NCBI RefSeq assembly: GCF_030246925.1
Contig: NZ_CP126740.1
Location: 1-64,000, forward strand
Source of the DNA: Microbacterium sp. zg-Y625
GTDB lineage: Bacteria; Actinomycetota; Actinomycetes; Actinomycetales; Microbacteriaceae
Length of the DNA: 64,000 nt
Reading direction: 5' to 3'
A program made the position numbers and the translations under genes. This document shows positions 1-12,701 of the stretch, one piece after another. Position 1 is the first letter of the stretch. Every line of letters starts with the position of its first letter. The notes under the pieces were generated by a model, which did no database searches, had not been told where the DNA came from, and saw only the letters and a list, made by a program, of their open reading frames with translations.

Positions 1-35
1 AGGCGAGGTTGCCTGATTAGCGTTGCCCCCGCACG

Positions 36-44
36 TTATCCACA
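36..44 (+). promoter_or_regulatory. DnaA box upstream of dnaA
   Basis: A perfect TTATCCACA 9-mer lies 56 bp before the dnaA start. A box here is the usual arrangement for DnaA autoregulation or for an upstream part of the origin. The window starts too close to show the rest of the dnaA promoter. Confidence 0.8.
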
Positions 45-100
45 GGCCCGCCCCCTCCGCGTGCGGCGGATGCCACGGCGCATCGATCCCCGGAGGCGCA

Positions 101-1516
101 ATGTCACAGCCCGATCTTCCAGACGTTCCCGTCTGGCGAGCTGTGCTCGGCGAACTCTCCCACGATGATCGGGTCACCCCTCAGCTGCAGGGTTTCCTCA
201 GCCTCGCCGTGGCGCAGGGGGTCATGAGCGGGACCCTCTACCTCGACGTGCCCAATGAACTCACCGCCGCGCAGCTGAACAAGCGTCTGCGCGCGCCGAT
301 CATGGAGGCTCTCGCCCGCGTCGACGCCCAGCCGGCGGCATCCACCTTCCGTGTGGTGGTCAACCCCGAGCTCGCCGACATCCATCTGAACGCCCCCGCC
401 CCGCTGCAGCCGGCGCCCGCCCCCGTCATCGTGCGCAGCCCCATCGTCGAGGAGCCGGAGCCGATCGCCCCGCCCTCGCGCAGCGACACCCGACTCAATC
501 CGAAGTACACCTTCGACAACTTCGTCATCGGTCAGTCGAACCGCTTCGCGCACGCGGCAGCGGTCGCCGTGGCCGAAGCACCCGCGAAGGCGTACAACCC
601 CCTGTTCATCTACGGCGACTCGGGGCTCGGCAAGACGCACCTCCTCCACGCGATCGGCGAGTACGGGCTCAGCCTCTACCCCGGCATCCGCGTGAGGTAC
701 GTCTCGAGCGAGGAGTTCACGAACGACTTCATCAACTCCATCGCCAACAACCGCGGTGCCGCCTTCCAGGCGCGGTATCGCGAGGTCGACATCCTGCTCA
801 TCGACGACATCCAGTTCCTGCAGGGTCGCGCCGAGACGCAGGAGGCGTTCTTCCACACCTTCAACACGCTGCACGACCACGACAAGCAGGTCGTGATCAC
901 CAGCGATGTGCCCCCGCGACACCTCACGGGGTTCGAGGACCGCATGCGCAGCCGCTTCGAGTGGGGCCTGATCACCGACGTGCAGGCGCCCGACCTCGAG
1001 ACGCGTATCGCGATCCTCCGCAAGAAGGCACAGTCCGAGCGGCTTCTCGTGCCCGACGAGGTGCTGGAGTACATCGCGACGAAGGTGTCCTCCAACATCC
1101 GGGAGCTCGAGGGAGCCCTGATCCGCGTCTCGGCCTTCGCGAGTCTCAACCGATCGGCCCTCGACATCGCGCTGGCGCAGACGGTGCTCCGCGACATCGT
1201 GGACCACGACGATGCCAATGTCGTCTCCCCCACCGACATCATCACGGCCACGGCGCAATACTTCCGGCTGTCGGTCGACGACCTGTACGGGTCGAGCCGG
1301 TCGCAGGCCGTCGCCACCGCCCGCCAGATCGCCATGTACCTGTGTCGCGAACGGACGAGCCTCTCGCTGCCCAAGATCGGGCAGCTGTTCGGCAACCGCG
1401 ATCACACCACGGTCATGTACGCCTATAAGAAGATCAGCGAGCTCATGAAGGAGCGGCGCTCGATCTACAACCAGGTGTCGGAGATCACCACGCAGCTCGG
1501 TCGCAACGGCCGCTGA
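101..1516 (+). CDS. dnaA: Chromosomal replication initiator protein DnaA
   Basis: Initiates replication by binding DnaA boxes and melting oriC. The 471-residue product has an N-terminal interaction domain, a Pro/Ala-rich linker (about residues 100-130), an AAA+ core with Walker [10 protein letters not shown] (near residue 171) and Walker B LLIDDIQF (near 230), and a C-terminal helix-turn-helix with the DnaA signature [13 protein letters not shown] (near 433). The ATG at 101 is chosen because GGAGG ends 4 nt before it and the protein then begins as in relatives. An in-frame start at 23 would run through the DnaA box at 36-44 and has no ribosome site. It is followed by a hairpin and the origin. 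Confidence 0.97.
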   Translation: MSQPDLPDVPVWRAVLGELSHDDRVTPQLQGFLSLAVAQGVMSGTLYLDVPNELTAAQLNKRLRAPIMEALARVDAQPAASTFRVVVNPELADIHLNAPAPLQPAPAPVIVRSPIVEEPEPIAPPSRSDTRLNPKYTFDNFVIGQSNRFAHAAAVAVAEAPAKAYNPLFIYGDSGLGKTHLLHAIGEYGLSLYPGIRVRYVSSEEFTNDFINSIANNRGAAFQARYREVDILLIDDIQFLQGRAETQEAFFHTFNTLHDHDKQVVITSDVPPRHLTGFEDRMRSRFEWGLITDVQAPDLETRIAILRKKAQSERLLVPDEVLEYIATKVSSNIRELEGALIRVSAFASLNRSALDIALAQTVLRDIVDHDDANVVSPTDIITATAQYFRLSVDDLYGSSRSQAVATARQIAMYLCRERTSLSLPKIGQLFGNRDHTTVMYAYKKISELMKERRSIYNQVSEITTQLGRNGR

Positions 1517-1536
1517 CGGGCGCTCGACGCCCTCCC

Positions 1537-1565
1537 GCTACCGCGACGCCCGGCGTCGCGGTAGC
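1537..1565 (+). terminator. Hairpin after dnaA
   Basis: Two perfectly complementary 14-base arms (1537-1550 and 1552-1565) sit 20 bp after the dnaA stop, separated by one base. There is no following T-run, so it is a strong stem-loop that may act as a terminator or 3' stabiliser. Confidence 0.55.
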
Positions 1566-2090
1566 CGTCGCAGCGGGCCGCTTCGGCGCGCCCTGCCGGT
1601 GCGCCCTGTGCTGCGCTCTGCCGTCCCGCGGCATCCCTCGCGGCCTGCTCCGCCCGCTCGCGCTCATTCCCCCTCGCGCATGTCTGCGGGCCCGGCATAT
1701 GCGATCTCGTGGCGCTTGACAGGGTACCTGCGGGGTCCGATCATCCGGTTCTACACAGTGTGGAAAACCTGTGGATAAATGTGGGACGCGCCGACAAGAT
1801 TGTGAGTGGATCCGACCGGCCTGTGGATGACAAGAGTTTTCGAGCACCGCCCTGCAGCCCTTGCAATCACGCGAATCCGCAGCCATTTCACAAGTCACAC
1901 GCGTGTAGTTCGGTTGTGCCGACAGGGATCGACGAAGTTATCCACAGTTTCCACAGCTGTTAACAAGATGACAGAACCTTCTCTATGAATTCCGGGTCCA
2001 TCACCGTGACGCCGCTGCGATCGACGTCTTCCGGGGCAGCGGCTTCGTGGCGCTAGCATTGGAGGCCCTACCGCCATCAAGGGAGCACCT
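1566..2090. other. oriC: Replication origin (oriC) between dnaA and dnaN
   Basis: This 525-bp region has no credible gene. DnaA boxes seen: TGTGGAAAA (1759-1767), TGTGGATAA (1770-1778), TGTGGATGA (1822-1830) and TTATCCACA (1938-1946). A weaker GTTTCCACA follows at 1947-1955. The perfect boxes lie in both orientations. A relatively AT-rich stretch (about 1959-1992) beside the right-hand box is the best candidate unwinding element. Location between dnaA and dnaN matches the origin in other Actinobacteria. A TAGCAT hexamer near 2054 is a possible -10 for dnaN. Confidence 0.9.
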
Positions 2091-3242
2091 GTGAAGTTCC
2101 ACGTCAATCGCGATGTCTTCAGCGAGGCCGTGTCGTTCGTCGTGAAGCTTCTGCCGCAGCGCAATCCGCAGCCGATCCTCGCGGGCGTGCTCATCGAAGC
2201 CACCGACGCCGGCCTGTCACTCTCGGCTTTCGACTACGAGGCATCCGCCCGAACGACGATCGACGCGACTGTCGACGAGCCGGGCACGATCCTGGTGCAC
2301 GGGCGCCTCCTCGCCGACATCGCCAGCAAGCTTCCGCAGGCCCCGGTGCAGATGAGCCTCGAAGAAGACGGCGGCATCCTGCTCACCTGCGGGTCGGCTC
2401 GGTTCACCCTGTCGTCCATGCCGGTGCAGGAGTACCCCGCGATCCCTGAGGTGTCGGGAGAATCGGGCCTCGTCCCCGCCGACGATTTCGCCACCGCCAT
2501 CGCCCAGGTCGCCTTCGCCGCCTCCCGCGACGACGTGACCCCGGTGCTCACCGGCGTGCAGCTCGAGGTCTCGGGCACGCAGCTCAGCCTCGTCGCCACC
2601 GACCGCTATCGCGTGGCGCTGCGCGAACTGCCGTGGGACGGCGGCTCTGCGGCATCCGACGAAACGACGACCGCGCTCGTTCCGGCTCGCACCCTGACCG
2701 AAGTCGGAAAGACCTTCGCGCACTCCGGCGACATCTCGATCGCCTTCTCCGGCACCGGTGACCGCGAGATCATCGCGTTCACCTCCGGAAACAAGACGGT
2801 CACATCGCTGCTGATCAAGGGCAACTTCCCGCCGGTGCGCCGCCTGTTCCCCGAGCAGACTGAGCACCACGCCGTGGTCAACACCGCAGATCTGGTCGAA
2901 GCGGTGCGCCGTGTGTCCCTCGTGCTCGACCGTTCGGCGCCACTGCGGTTCACGTTCACGGTCGACAGCGTCTCGATGGACGCCTCAGGCACCGAACAGG
3001 CTCGGGCGACCGAGTCCGTGGATGCCACGCTCGTCGGCGAGGACGTCACCCTGGGCCTGAACCCCCAGTACCTCATCGAGGCTCTCGGCGCCGTCCGCAG
3101 CGAGTTCACCCGCATCACGTTCACCTCCAGCGAGAACGCCAACAAGCTCAGCCCGGTGCTGATCACGGCGCAGACGTCGGTGGACAAGGCGGGCGAAGGA
3201 TCGTTCAAGTACCTGCTGCAGCCCAACCTGCTCCTGCGCTGA
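2091..3242 (+). CDS. dnaN: DNA polymerase III beta sliding clamp
   Basis: Forms the ring-shaped dimer that tethers the replicative polymerase to DNA. At 383 residues it has the family length, with three repeated clamp folds (about 1-120, 130-250, 255-383) and the conserved core ATDRYRVALREL in the middle domain. The GTG start follows AAGGGAG (2079-2085) at good spacing. It begins the right side of the origin and is followed by recF after 49 bp, the classic order. Confidence 0.97.
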   Translation: MKFHVNRDVFSEAVSFVVKLLPQRNPQPILAGVLIEATDAGLSLSAFDYEASARTTIDATVDEPGTILVHGRLLADIASKLPQAPVQMSLEEDGGILLTCGSARFTLSSMPVQEYPAIPEVSGESGLVPADDFATAIAQVAFAASRDDVTPVLTGVQLEVSGTQLSLVATDRYRVALRELPWDGGSAASDETTTALVPARTLTEVGKTFAHSGDISIAFSGTGDREIIAFTSGNKTVTSLLIKGNFPPVRRLFPEQTEHHAVVNTADLVEAVRRVSLVLDRSAPLRFTFTVDSVSMDASGTEQARATESVDATLVGEDVTLGLNPQYLIEALGAVRSEFTRITFTSSENANKLSPVLITAQTSVDKAGEGSFKYLLQPNLLLR

Positions 3243-3279
3243 CCCGCCGCCCGCCCGGCGGCCTGTCGGACCGGCGAAC

Positions 3280-3285
3280 TAAGGT
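3280..3285 (+). promoter_or_regulatory. -10 element, leaderless promoter of recF
   Basis: TAAGGT lies exactly 6 nt before the recF GTG, the spacing of leaderless actinobacterial promoters. No Shine-Dalgarno sequence fits between them. Confidence 0.5.
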
Positions 3286-3291
3286 GATTCG

Positions 3292-4449
3292 GTGATCGTC
3301 GAGCAGCTCAGCCTCGTGGACTTCCGCAATTACGCGGCGGCCGACGTCGCACTGTCGCCGGGGGCCAACGTCTTCGTCGGCCGCAACGGCCAGGGCAAGA
3401 CGAACCTGGTCGAGGCGATCGCGTTCTTCGCCACGCTGGGGTCGCACCGCGTCTCGAACGACGCGCCGATGGTGCGCGACGGGGCGGATGCCGCGATCGT
3501 CCGAGCCCGGCTCGCTCACGGTGAGCGACGCGTGCAGCTCGAAGCCCAGGTGAACCGCCAGGGATCGAACAAGGCGCGGGTCAACGGTGCCCCGGTGAAG
3601 CCCGCAGAGCTGCCGCGCTACGCGCAGGTGGTGCTGTTCGCCCCGGAAGACCTGCAGATCGTGCGCGGCGATCCCTCTGCCCGCCGCCGTTTCGCCGATC
3701 AGCTGCTCATCCAGCGCAGCCCGCGCATGGCGGGAGTGCTCGCCGACTACGATCGCGTGCTCAAGCAGCGCACCGCCCTGCTGAAGTCCGCGAGAGCACG
3801 GGGTGTCCGCGGCGACGCGCTGGCGACCCTCGACGTCTGGGATGACAAGCTCGTCACGCTCGGCACGCAGGTCATCCGCGCCCGGCTGGCATTGGCGGCC
3901 GAACTCACCCAGCCTCTGGTCGACGCCTACTCCTCCATCGCCGGCGCCGACCACAGCCCGGAACTCGTCTGGGCATTGTCGGTGGACGGCGCGGATCCCG
4001 AAGAGGATGCGGCGTCAGCCGCGACCGCCTCAGACGCGACCGCCGTCGAAGCGCTCTTCCGCTCCGCCCTCGCCGCGCGCCGCACCGCGGAGCTCGAGCG
4101 CGGTCTCACCCTCACCGGCCCCCATCGCGACGACATGCTGCTGCGGGTACGGGGCCTGCCGGTGAAGGGATACGCCTCGCACGGGGAATCGTGGTCGGTG
4201 GCGCTCGCCCTGCGCCTGGCATCCGCGCAGTTGCTGCGGGCGGAATCCCGGCTCGGGGACCCCGTGCTGATTCTCGACGACGTCTTCGCCGAGCTCGACG
4301 CTGATCGCCGCAGCCGGCTGGCCGGGCTCGTCGCCGATTACGAGCAGGTGGTCGTCACCGCCGCGGTCGAAGAAGATGTGCCGCAGGCGCTGCGCGCACG
4401 GACCGTCCGGGTCGAGGCGGGTCGCATCGTGGAGGCCGAGCATGACTGA
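3292..4449 (+). CDS. recF: DNA replication and repair protein RecF
   Basis: SMC-like ATPase that helps load RecA at single-strand gaps. The 385-residue protein shows Walker A GRNGQGKTNLVEA near residue 33, an ABC-type signature around GESWSVALALRLA, and Walker B PVLILDDVFAELD. These three motifs and the length are typical. The GTG start is supported by a TAAGGT -10 element 6 nt upstream, suggesting a leaderless transcript besides readthrough from dnaN. Its end overlaps the next gene by 8 nt, implying translational coupling. Confidence 0.96.
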   Translation: MIVEQLSLVDFRNYAAADVALSPGANVFVGRNGQGKTNLVEAIAFFATLGSHRVSNDAPMVRDGADAAIVRARLAHGERRVQLEAQVNRQGSNKARVNGAPVKPAELPRYAQVVLFAPEDLQIVRGDPSARRRFADQLLIQRSPRMAGVLADYDRVLKQRTALLKSARARGVRGDALATLDVWDDKLVTLGTQVIRARLALAAELTQPLVDAYSSIAGADHSPELVWALSVDGADPEEDAASAATASDATAVEALFRSALAARRTAELERGLTLTGPHRDDMLLRVRGLPVKGYASHGESWSVALALRLASAQLLRAESRLGDPVLILDDVFAELDADRRSRLAGLVADYEQVVVTAAVEEDVPQALRARTVRVEAGRIVEAEHD

Positions 4450-4927
4450 CCCGACGCGCATTCCCGAGACCATCGCCACCTACATGCGGCTGCGGGGACT
4501 CGAGCCGACGCAGCGCTCACGGCGTCGCCGCCGACCCGTGACCGATGACGAGAACGCTCCCTTCACCCCCGGACGCGATCCCCACGGTCTCGGCGACATC
4601 GTCGCGGACCTCACCCGCGCCGCCGGATGGAACTCGCAGCTCGCCCGCGAGGACCTGGTGCTGCAGTGGGAGCAGGTCGCCGGCGAGGAGACCGCGCGCC
4701 ACGCCTCGCCGGTGGCGCTGGGCGACGGCGTGCTCACGGTGCAATGCGATTCCACCGCGTGGGCGCGGCAGCTCACCCTCATGCGCGCGACCATCGTCAC
4801 CGAGATCGTGCGGCGCTTCCCCGAGGCGGGGGTGTCGAGCATCCGCTTCGTGGGGCCGGACGTCCCCTCCTGGAAATGGGGTCGCAGAGCGATTCCAGGG
4901 CGCGGTCCCCGCGATACATACGGTTGA
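4442..4927 (+). CDS. DUF721 family protein, DciA-like helicase-loading factor
   Basis: The 161-residue protein carries the DUF721 fold after a basic N-terminus (RSRRRRRPVTDDE, about residues 22-34). The core includes LVLQWEQVAGEETARHASPV, the family's most recognisable stretch. DUF721/DciA proteins assist loading of the replicative helicase DnaB in bacteria lacking DnaC. Conservation between recF and gyrB near the origin fits that role. The ATG lies within the end of recF (8-nt overlap), so the two are probably co-translated. The function in this organism is inferred from family and position. Confidence 0.85.
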   Translation: MTDPTRIPETIATYMRLRGLEPTQRSRRRRRPVTDDENAPFTPGRDPHGLGDIVADLTRAAGWNSQLAREDLVLQWEQVAGEETARHASPVALGDGVLTVQCDSTAWARQLTLMRATIVTEIVRRFPEAGVSSIRFVGPDVPSWKWGRRAIPGRGPRDTYG

Positions 4928-5007
4928 CCCACGATCTGGGCCATTCCGACGATTTTCATCGCGCCACAGGGGCATTCAGGCCGCGGACGAGCCACGAAAC
5001 CCGATAG

Positions 5008-7089
<2,082 letters not shown>

Positions 7090-7122
7090 GCGCGGCACGA
7101 GCGGAATCGGAACTGAGACGAC

Positions 7123-9716
<2,594 letters not shown>

Positions 9717-9720
<4 letters not shown>

Positions 9721-10121
9721 GCACGGTAGCCGACAAGCTGGCTAAGAAGTCCTCCAGCAAGACCAGCTCCAAGCAGGTGCGGCTGCGCCTGGTGTACGTG
9801 GACTTCTGGTCCGCGGTGAAGCTGTCGTTCCTGGCCTCGGTGGCCCTCGCGATCGTGACGGTCGTGTCGATCTTCCTGGTCTACCTGGTGCTCGAGGCCA
9901 CCACGCTGCTGGCGAAGCTCGACGAGCTCTTCGTGGCATTCACCGACGGCACGGTCTCGCTCACATCGTTCATCGGACTCCCGCAGGTGATGGCGTTCGC
10001 CGCCGTCATCGCGATCCTCAACCTCATCGTCTTCACGGTGCTGGGCGCGGTCGTGGCGGGCATCTACAACCTGATGGTGAAGATCACCGGCGGCCTGCTC
10101 GTCGGGTTCACCTCCAACTGA
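9717..10121 (+). CDS. DUF3566 transmembrane protein
   Basis: A 134-residue membrane protein with a basic, Ser/Lys-rich N-terminus and two hydrophobic segments (about 33-57 and 92-115), matching the actinobacterial DUF3566 family. The family is almost always encoded directly after gyrA, but its biochemical role is not known to me. The start overlaps the gyrA stop by four bases (ATGA), so expression is coupled to gyrase. A stem-loop follows the gene. Confidence 0.85.
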
Positions 10122-10131
10122 CGCGCCCGGG

Positions 10132-10161
10132 CGCGACTCGGTTTCGTGAAACCGGGTCGCG
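10132..10161 (+). terminator. Hairpin ending the gyrB-gyrA-DUF3566 operon
   Basis: Arms 10132-10145 and 10148-10161 pair over 14 positions with one G-T wobble. No T-run follows. A TAAAGT hexamer just after it (10167-10172) is a candidate -10 for the tRNA genes. Confidence 0.55.
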
Positions 10162-10205
10162 TCGGGTAAAGTCTTGGAGGTTGCCGATGAGAAATCGCGG
10201 CAGAC

Positions 10206-10279
10206 GGGGCTATAGCTCAGGCGGTTAGAGCGCTTCACTGATAATGAAGAGGTCCCAGGTTCAAGTCCTGGTAGCCCCA
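10206..10279 (+). tRNA. tRNA-Ile (GAT)
   Basis: 74 nt with acceptor arms GGGGCTA/TAGCCCC, D-loop with AGCTCAGGCGGTTAGAGC, anticodon loop CTGATAA giving GAT, T-loop GTTCAAG and discriminator A. The 3' CCA is not encoded. It forms a pair with tRNA-Ala 12 bp downstream. This pair often lies in rRNA spacers, but no rRNA is present here. Confidence 0.97.
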
Positions 10280-10291
10280 CAACACAGCCCC

Positions 10292-10364
10292 GGGGCCTTA
10301 GCTCAGTTGGTAGAGCGCCTGCTTTGCAAGCAGGATGTCAGGAGTTCGAATCTCCTAGGCTCCA
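10292..10364 (+). tRNA. tRNA-Ala (TGC)
   Basis: 73 nt with acceptor arms GGGGCCT/AGGCTCC (one G-T wobble), anticodon loop CTTTGCAA giving TGC, T-loop GTTCGAATC and discriminator A. CCA is not encoded. Probably co-transcribed with tRNA-Ile and ended by the hairpin just downstream. Confidence 0.97.
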
Positions 10365-10371
10365 CAGTCGA

Positions 10372-10401
10372 GAAAGCGCCGTCCTCCGGGGCGGCGCTTT
10401 C
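10372..10401 (+). terminator. tRNA operon terminator
   Basis: A 10-bp stem, GAAAGCGCCG (10372-10381) with CGGCGCTTTC (10392-10401), begins 8 nt after tRNA-Ala. The distal arm ends in TTT. Confidence 0.75.
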
Positions 10402-10507
10402 CGTATGCCCCACCGCCCCGCGGGCCGGGACCCGGGGTGTGTGGCCGTACCCTAACCGATGCCCACCGCAGGCCGCGACCGCCCCCGGCAGTCCCCCGCC
10501 GGCTCGA

Positions 10508-10513
10508 TAGAGT
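10508..10513 (+). promoter_or_regulatory. -10 element, leaderless promoter of Nudix gene
   Basis: TAGAGT lies 7 nt before the ATG of the Nudix gene, with no ribosome site between. Confidence 0.5.
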
Positions 10514-10520
10514 CGCTCGC

Positions 10521-10943
10521 ATGCAACTTCGAGTCGCCGCCTACGCCGTCGTCAGGGATGACGACGACCGCGTGCTGCTGGCGCACTGGAACGAGAACGG
10601 CCGCTCCGGCTGGACGATGCCGGGCGGGGGCCTGGAAGCGGGCGAGGACCCCGAGCACGCCGTCCGCCGCGAGGTGCGCGAGGAAACGGGCTACAAGGTC
10701 GCCGTCGACGAGCTTCTCGGCATCCACTCGCGGGTCATCCCGGCCTCGCGCCGGCTGGAGGACTCCGAGGAGCCCCTCCACACGCTGCGGATCGTGTACT
10801 CCGCCCGGGTGACGGGCGGGCGCCTGCGCGACGAGCTGGACGGATCGACCGACCGTGCGCAGTGGTTCCCGGTCCCGGGGGTATCGCGGCTGCAGCGCGT
10901 GAAGCTCGTGGACATCGCGCTGAAGATGGCCGAGGTCAGCTGA
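10521..10943 (+). CDS. Nudix hydrolase
   Basis: The 140-residue protein contains a complete Nudix box: G, five residues, E, seven residues, then REVREETGY (about residues 36-58). This motif binds Mg2+ and hydrolyses nucleoside diphosphates linked to another moiety. The exact substrate cannot be read from the sequence; the small single-domain form is common for housecleaning (MutT-like) or ADP-ribose enzymes. The ATG is supported by a TAGAGT -10 seven nt upstream. Its stop overlaps the convergent deacylase gene by 8 bp. Confidence 0.9.
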   Translation: MQLRVAAYAVVRDDDDRVLLAHWNENGRSGWTMPGGGLEAGEDPEHAVRREVREETGYKVAVDELLGIHSRVIPASRRLEDSEEPLHTLRIVYSARVTGGRLRDELDGSTDRAQWFPVPGVSRLQRVKLVDIALKMAEVS

Positions 10944-11436
10944 GGGGTGCTCCGGGCGGCTCTTCGACGGAGATGTCGGCCACGGTCGCACCGTACGCCG
11001 CGATCAGCGCGTCGGCGTCGACGAACAGGCTGTAGCCGGGGGCGCCGGCCCCCATGGCGATGCGCTTGCCCGTGATGCGCTCATCGGCGAACACCGGCCA
11101 GTCCACCGTGCTGCCGATGGGGACGATCGTGCCGCGCGCGTACCCGGTCGCGGCGAGGGCGTGGTCGGCGTCGGGGAGCCGCAGCTTGTTCACCCCGACG
11201 ACGGCGCGGAGCTTCGGCCAGGAGATCACCCGATCGCCGGGCACGAGGGCGAAGAGATAGGTGTCGTCGCTGCGCTTGACCACGAGGGTCTTCACGATGT
11301 CGGCGGGGCGGATGCCGAGCAGCGCGGCGGCCTCGGCAAGGCTGCGCGCGGCAGGTCGCTCCCGGAAAGACACCTCGAGCCCGCGCGCCTGTGCGGCGTC
11401 GCGGGCTCGAGAGAGACTCTCGGACGGTGTCGTCAC
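10936..11436 (-). CDS. YbaK/EbsC-type aminoacyl-tRNA deacylase
   Basis: A 166-residue YbaK/ProX-superfamily protein. The family hydrolyses mischarged tRNAs (for example Cys-tRNA-Pro or Ala-tRNA-Pro). Visible marks are the IVKTLVVK strand with the conserved Lys, the middle VNKLRLPD and the GTIVPIGS region. The substrate is not determinable here. The GTG start overlaps the stop of the upstream minus-strand gene (GTGA), and the 3' end overlaps the convergent Nudix gene by 8 bp, so there is no room for a terminator between them. Confidence 0.85.
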   Translation of the reverse strand: MTTPSESLSRARDAAQARGLEVSFRERPAARSLAEAAALLGIRPADIVKTLVVKRSDDTYLFALVPGDRVISWPKLRAVVGVNKLRLPDADHALAATGYARGTIVPIGSTVDWPVFADERITGKRIAMGAGAPGYSLFVDADALIAAYGATVADISVEEPPGAPLS

Positions 11437-12020
11437 GCGTCCGGCGCGCTCAGCGGGTCATCTGCAACCCAGAGCTCGTCGTCGGCGCGCAGCGTCTGCC
11501 ACGCGGCGTAGGCGACGCCGAGTGCTGCGGAGACTCCGAGGATGATCGCGATGACGCTGCCGGCGCCGATGCGCTTCTTCGGCTCCGGAGCGACGAGAGC
11601 GAGCTTCTTGGCAAGCTTCTTCGCGGCATCCTTGCTGTACTTGTCGGCCTTCTTGGAGTACTGCGCCACGTCGGGAGCGGCGAATCCCCGCCCGGCGGCC
11701 ACCCGCGCACGGGTGTCGTTCGCGGCGTCCCACACCGACATCGCGGAGCCGACGACGGCACCGGCAGCGGGAACGACCTTGTCGTTCAGCACCTGGCGCG
11801 ACACCTGCGTGGCTTTGGAGACGTACGGGGCGGCGTACTGCCCGTACGCGCCGCTGATGACGGGCATGACATTCTCGCGCCGGTAGTGGCCGAGCTGACG
11901 GCTGGCCTCCTTGGCGACGTTGGCCGCCTCACCGACGAGTACCTGCTGGGTTTCCCAGAGGGTGTTCGCCTGCTTCTGGAGCTTGCGGAGTTCCTTCTTG
12001 CGCTTGCGGCTGAGGCTCAC
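11433..12020 (-). CDS. Actinobacterial membrane protein of unknown function
   Basis: A 195-residue protein I cannot assign to a named family. It has a strongly basic N-terminus (SLSRKRKKELRKLQKQ), a long amphipathic, Ala/Lys-rich helical middle, one transmembrane segment near residues 151-176 and a short acidic C-terminus. The layout suggests a membrane-tethered helical protein with its N-terminal part in the cytoplasm. The GTG start is preceded by GGAGGG. It is coupled to the deacylase gene downstream by a 4-nt overlap and lies divergent to ppiA. Confidence 0.75.
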   Translation of the reverse strand: MSLSRKRKKELRKLQKQANTLWETQQVLVGEAANVAKEASRQLGHYRRENVMPVISGAYGQYAAPYVSKATQVSRQVLNDKVVPAAGAVVGSAMSVWDAANDTRARVAAGRGFAAPDVAQYSKKADKYSKDAAKKLAKKLALVAPEPKKRIGAGSVIAIILGVSAALGVAYAAWQTLRADDELWVADDPLSAPDA

Positions 12021-12111
12021 GAGGGGCCCTCCCTATATCGCTCGGACACGTTTCTCCATATCTTGCCAGACGTGCGCACCCCCAGACGGGAGGGGTTGCA
12101 CATAACTCTGC

Positions 12112-12117
12112 GAGAAT
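12112..12117 (+). promoter_or_regulatory. Possible -10 element of ppiA
   Basis: GAGAAT lies 7 nt before ATG 12125. It keeps the A at position 2 and T at position 6 of a -10 but lacks the first T, so it is weaker than the other leaderless candidates. Confidence 0.3.
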
Positions 12118-12124
12118 GTACGAC

Positions 12125-12682
12125 ATGGCACTCCCCACTGCGGTCGCGACCCTGCACACCAACCACGGCGACATCGTCGTCAACCTCTTCGGAGACCACG
12201 CACCCCGCACGGTGCAGAACTTCATCGGCCTGGCCGACGGAACCGGCGCCTGGACCGATCCCGCCACGGGCAAGCCCGGCGAGGGTCCGCTGTACACGGA
12301 CGTGATCTTCCACCGCATCATCCCCGGCTTCATGATCCAGGGCGGCGACCCGCTCGGCAAGGGCGTCGGCGGCCCCGGCTACACGTTCGACGACGAGATC
12401 CACCCCGAGCTGACCTTCGGCGCGCCGTACCTGCTGGCCATGGCCAACGCGGGCCTTCGCCGCAACGCGATCACCGGCAAGGCCGAGGGCACGAACGGTT
12501 CGCAGTTCTTCATCACCACCGACCCCACCCCGTGGCTCAACGGCAAGCACACCATCTTCGGTGAGGTCGCCGACGACGCCTCGCGTGCCGTGGTCGACGA
12601 GATCGCCAAGGTTCCGACCGCCGCGGGCGACCGCCCGGTCGAGCCCGTCGTGATCTCCTCCATCGACATCGCGGCCGTCTGA
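12125..12682 (+). CDS. ppiA: Peptidyl-prolyl cis-trans isomerase (cyclophilin)
   Basis: Cytoplasmic cyclophilin catalysing proline isomerisation. The 185-residue protein shows FHRIIPGFMIQGGDP, which includes the catalytic Arg, then MANAG and GTNGSQFFIT, the family's core. No signal peptide is seen. ATG 12125 is preferred over ATG 12116: a -10-like hexamer sits 7 nt upstream of it and the protein then begins as its relatives do. In mycobacteria the same gene also lies between gyrase and crgA. Confidence 0.95.
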   Translation: MALPTAVATLHTNHGDIVVNLFGDHAPRTVQNFIGLADGTGAWTDPATGKPGEGPLYTDVIFHRIIPGFMIQGGDPLGKGVGGPGYTFDDEIHPELTFGAPYLLAMANAGLRRNAITGKAEGTNGSQFFITTDPTPWLNGKHTIFGEVADDASRAVVDEIAKVPTAAGDRPVEPVVISSIDIAAV

Positions 12683-12701
12683 GCGCGGGCCGACTCGGCG
12701 C

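Noticed and set aside
1709..1963. An 84-codon frame within the dnaA-dnaN gap
   Set aside because: It runs through four DnaA boxes, lacks a ribosome site and has non-coding composition; the region is the origin.
10138..10155. GGTTTC-GT-GAAACC as a possible parS (ParB) site
   Set aside because: parS has GTTTC and GAAAC separated by four bases (ACGT); here only two, and the sequence is the loop end of the hairpin after the DUF3566 gene.
10206..10364. tRNA-Ile/tRNA-Ala pair as evidence for an rRNA operon
   Set aside because: No 16S or 23S sequence flanks them; DUF3566 and Nudix genes do.
12116..12118. ATG 12116 as the ppiA start
   Set aside because: It would fall on top of the -10-like hexamer and has no ribosome site; ATG 12125 fits both spacing and family N-terminus.
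11391..12305. A 304-codon plus-strand frame opposite the unknown membrane protein and into ppiA
   Set aside because: It is antisense to the 11433-12020 gene, which has a good ribosome site and a 4-nt coupling to the deacylase, and it runs out of frame into ppiA.
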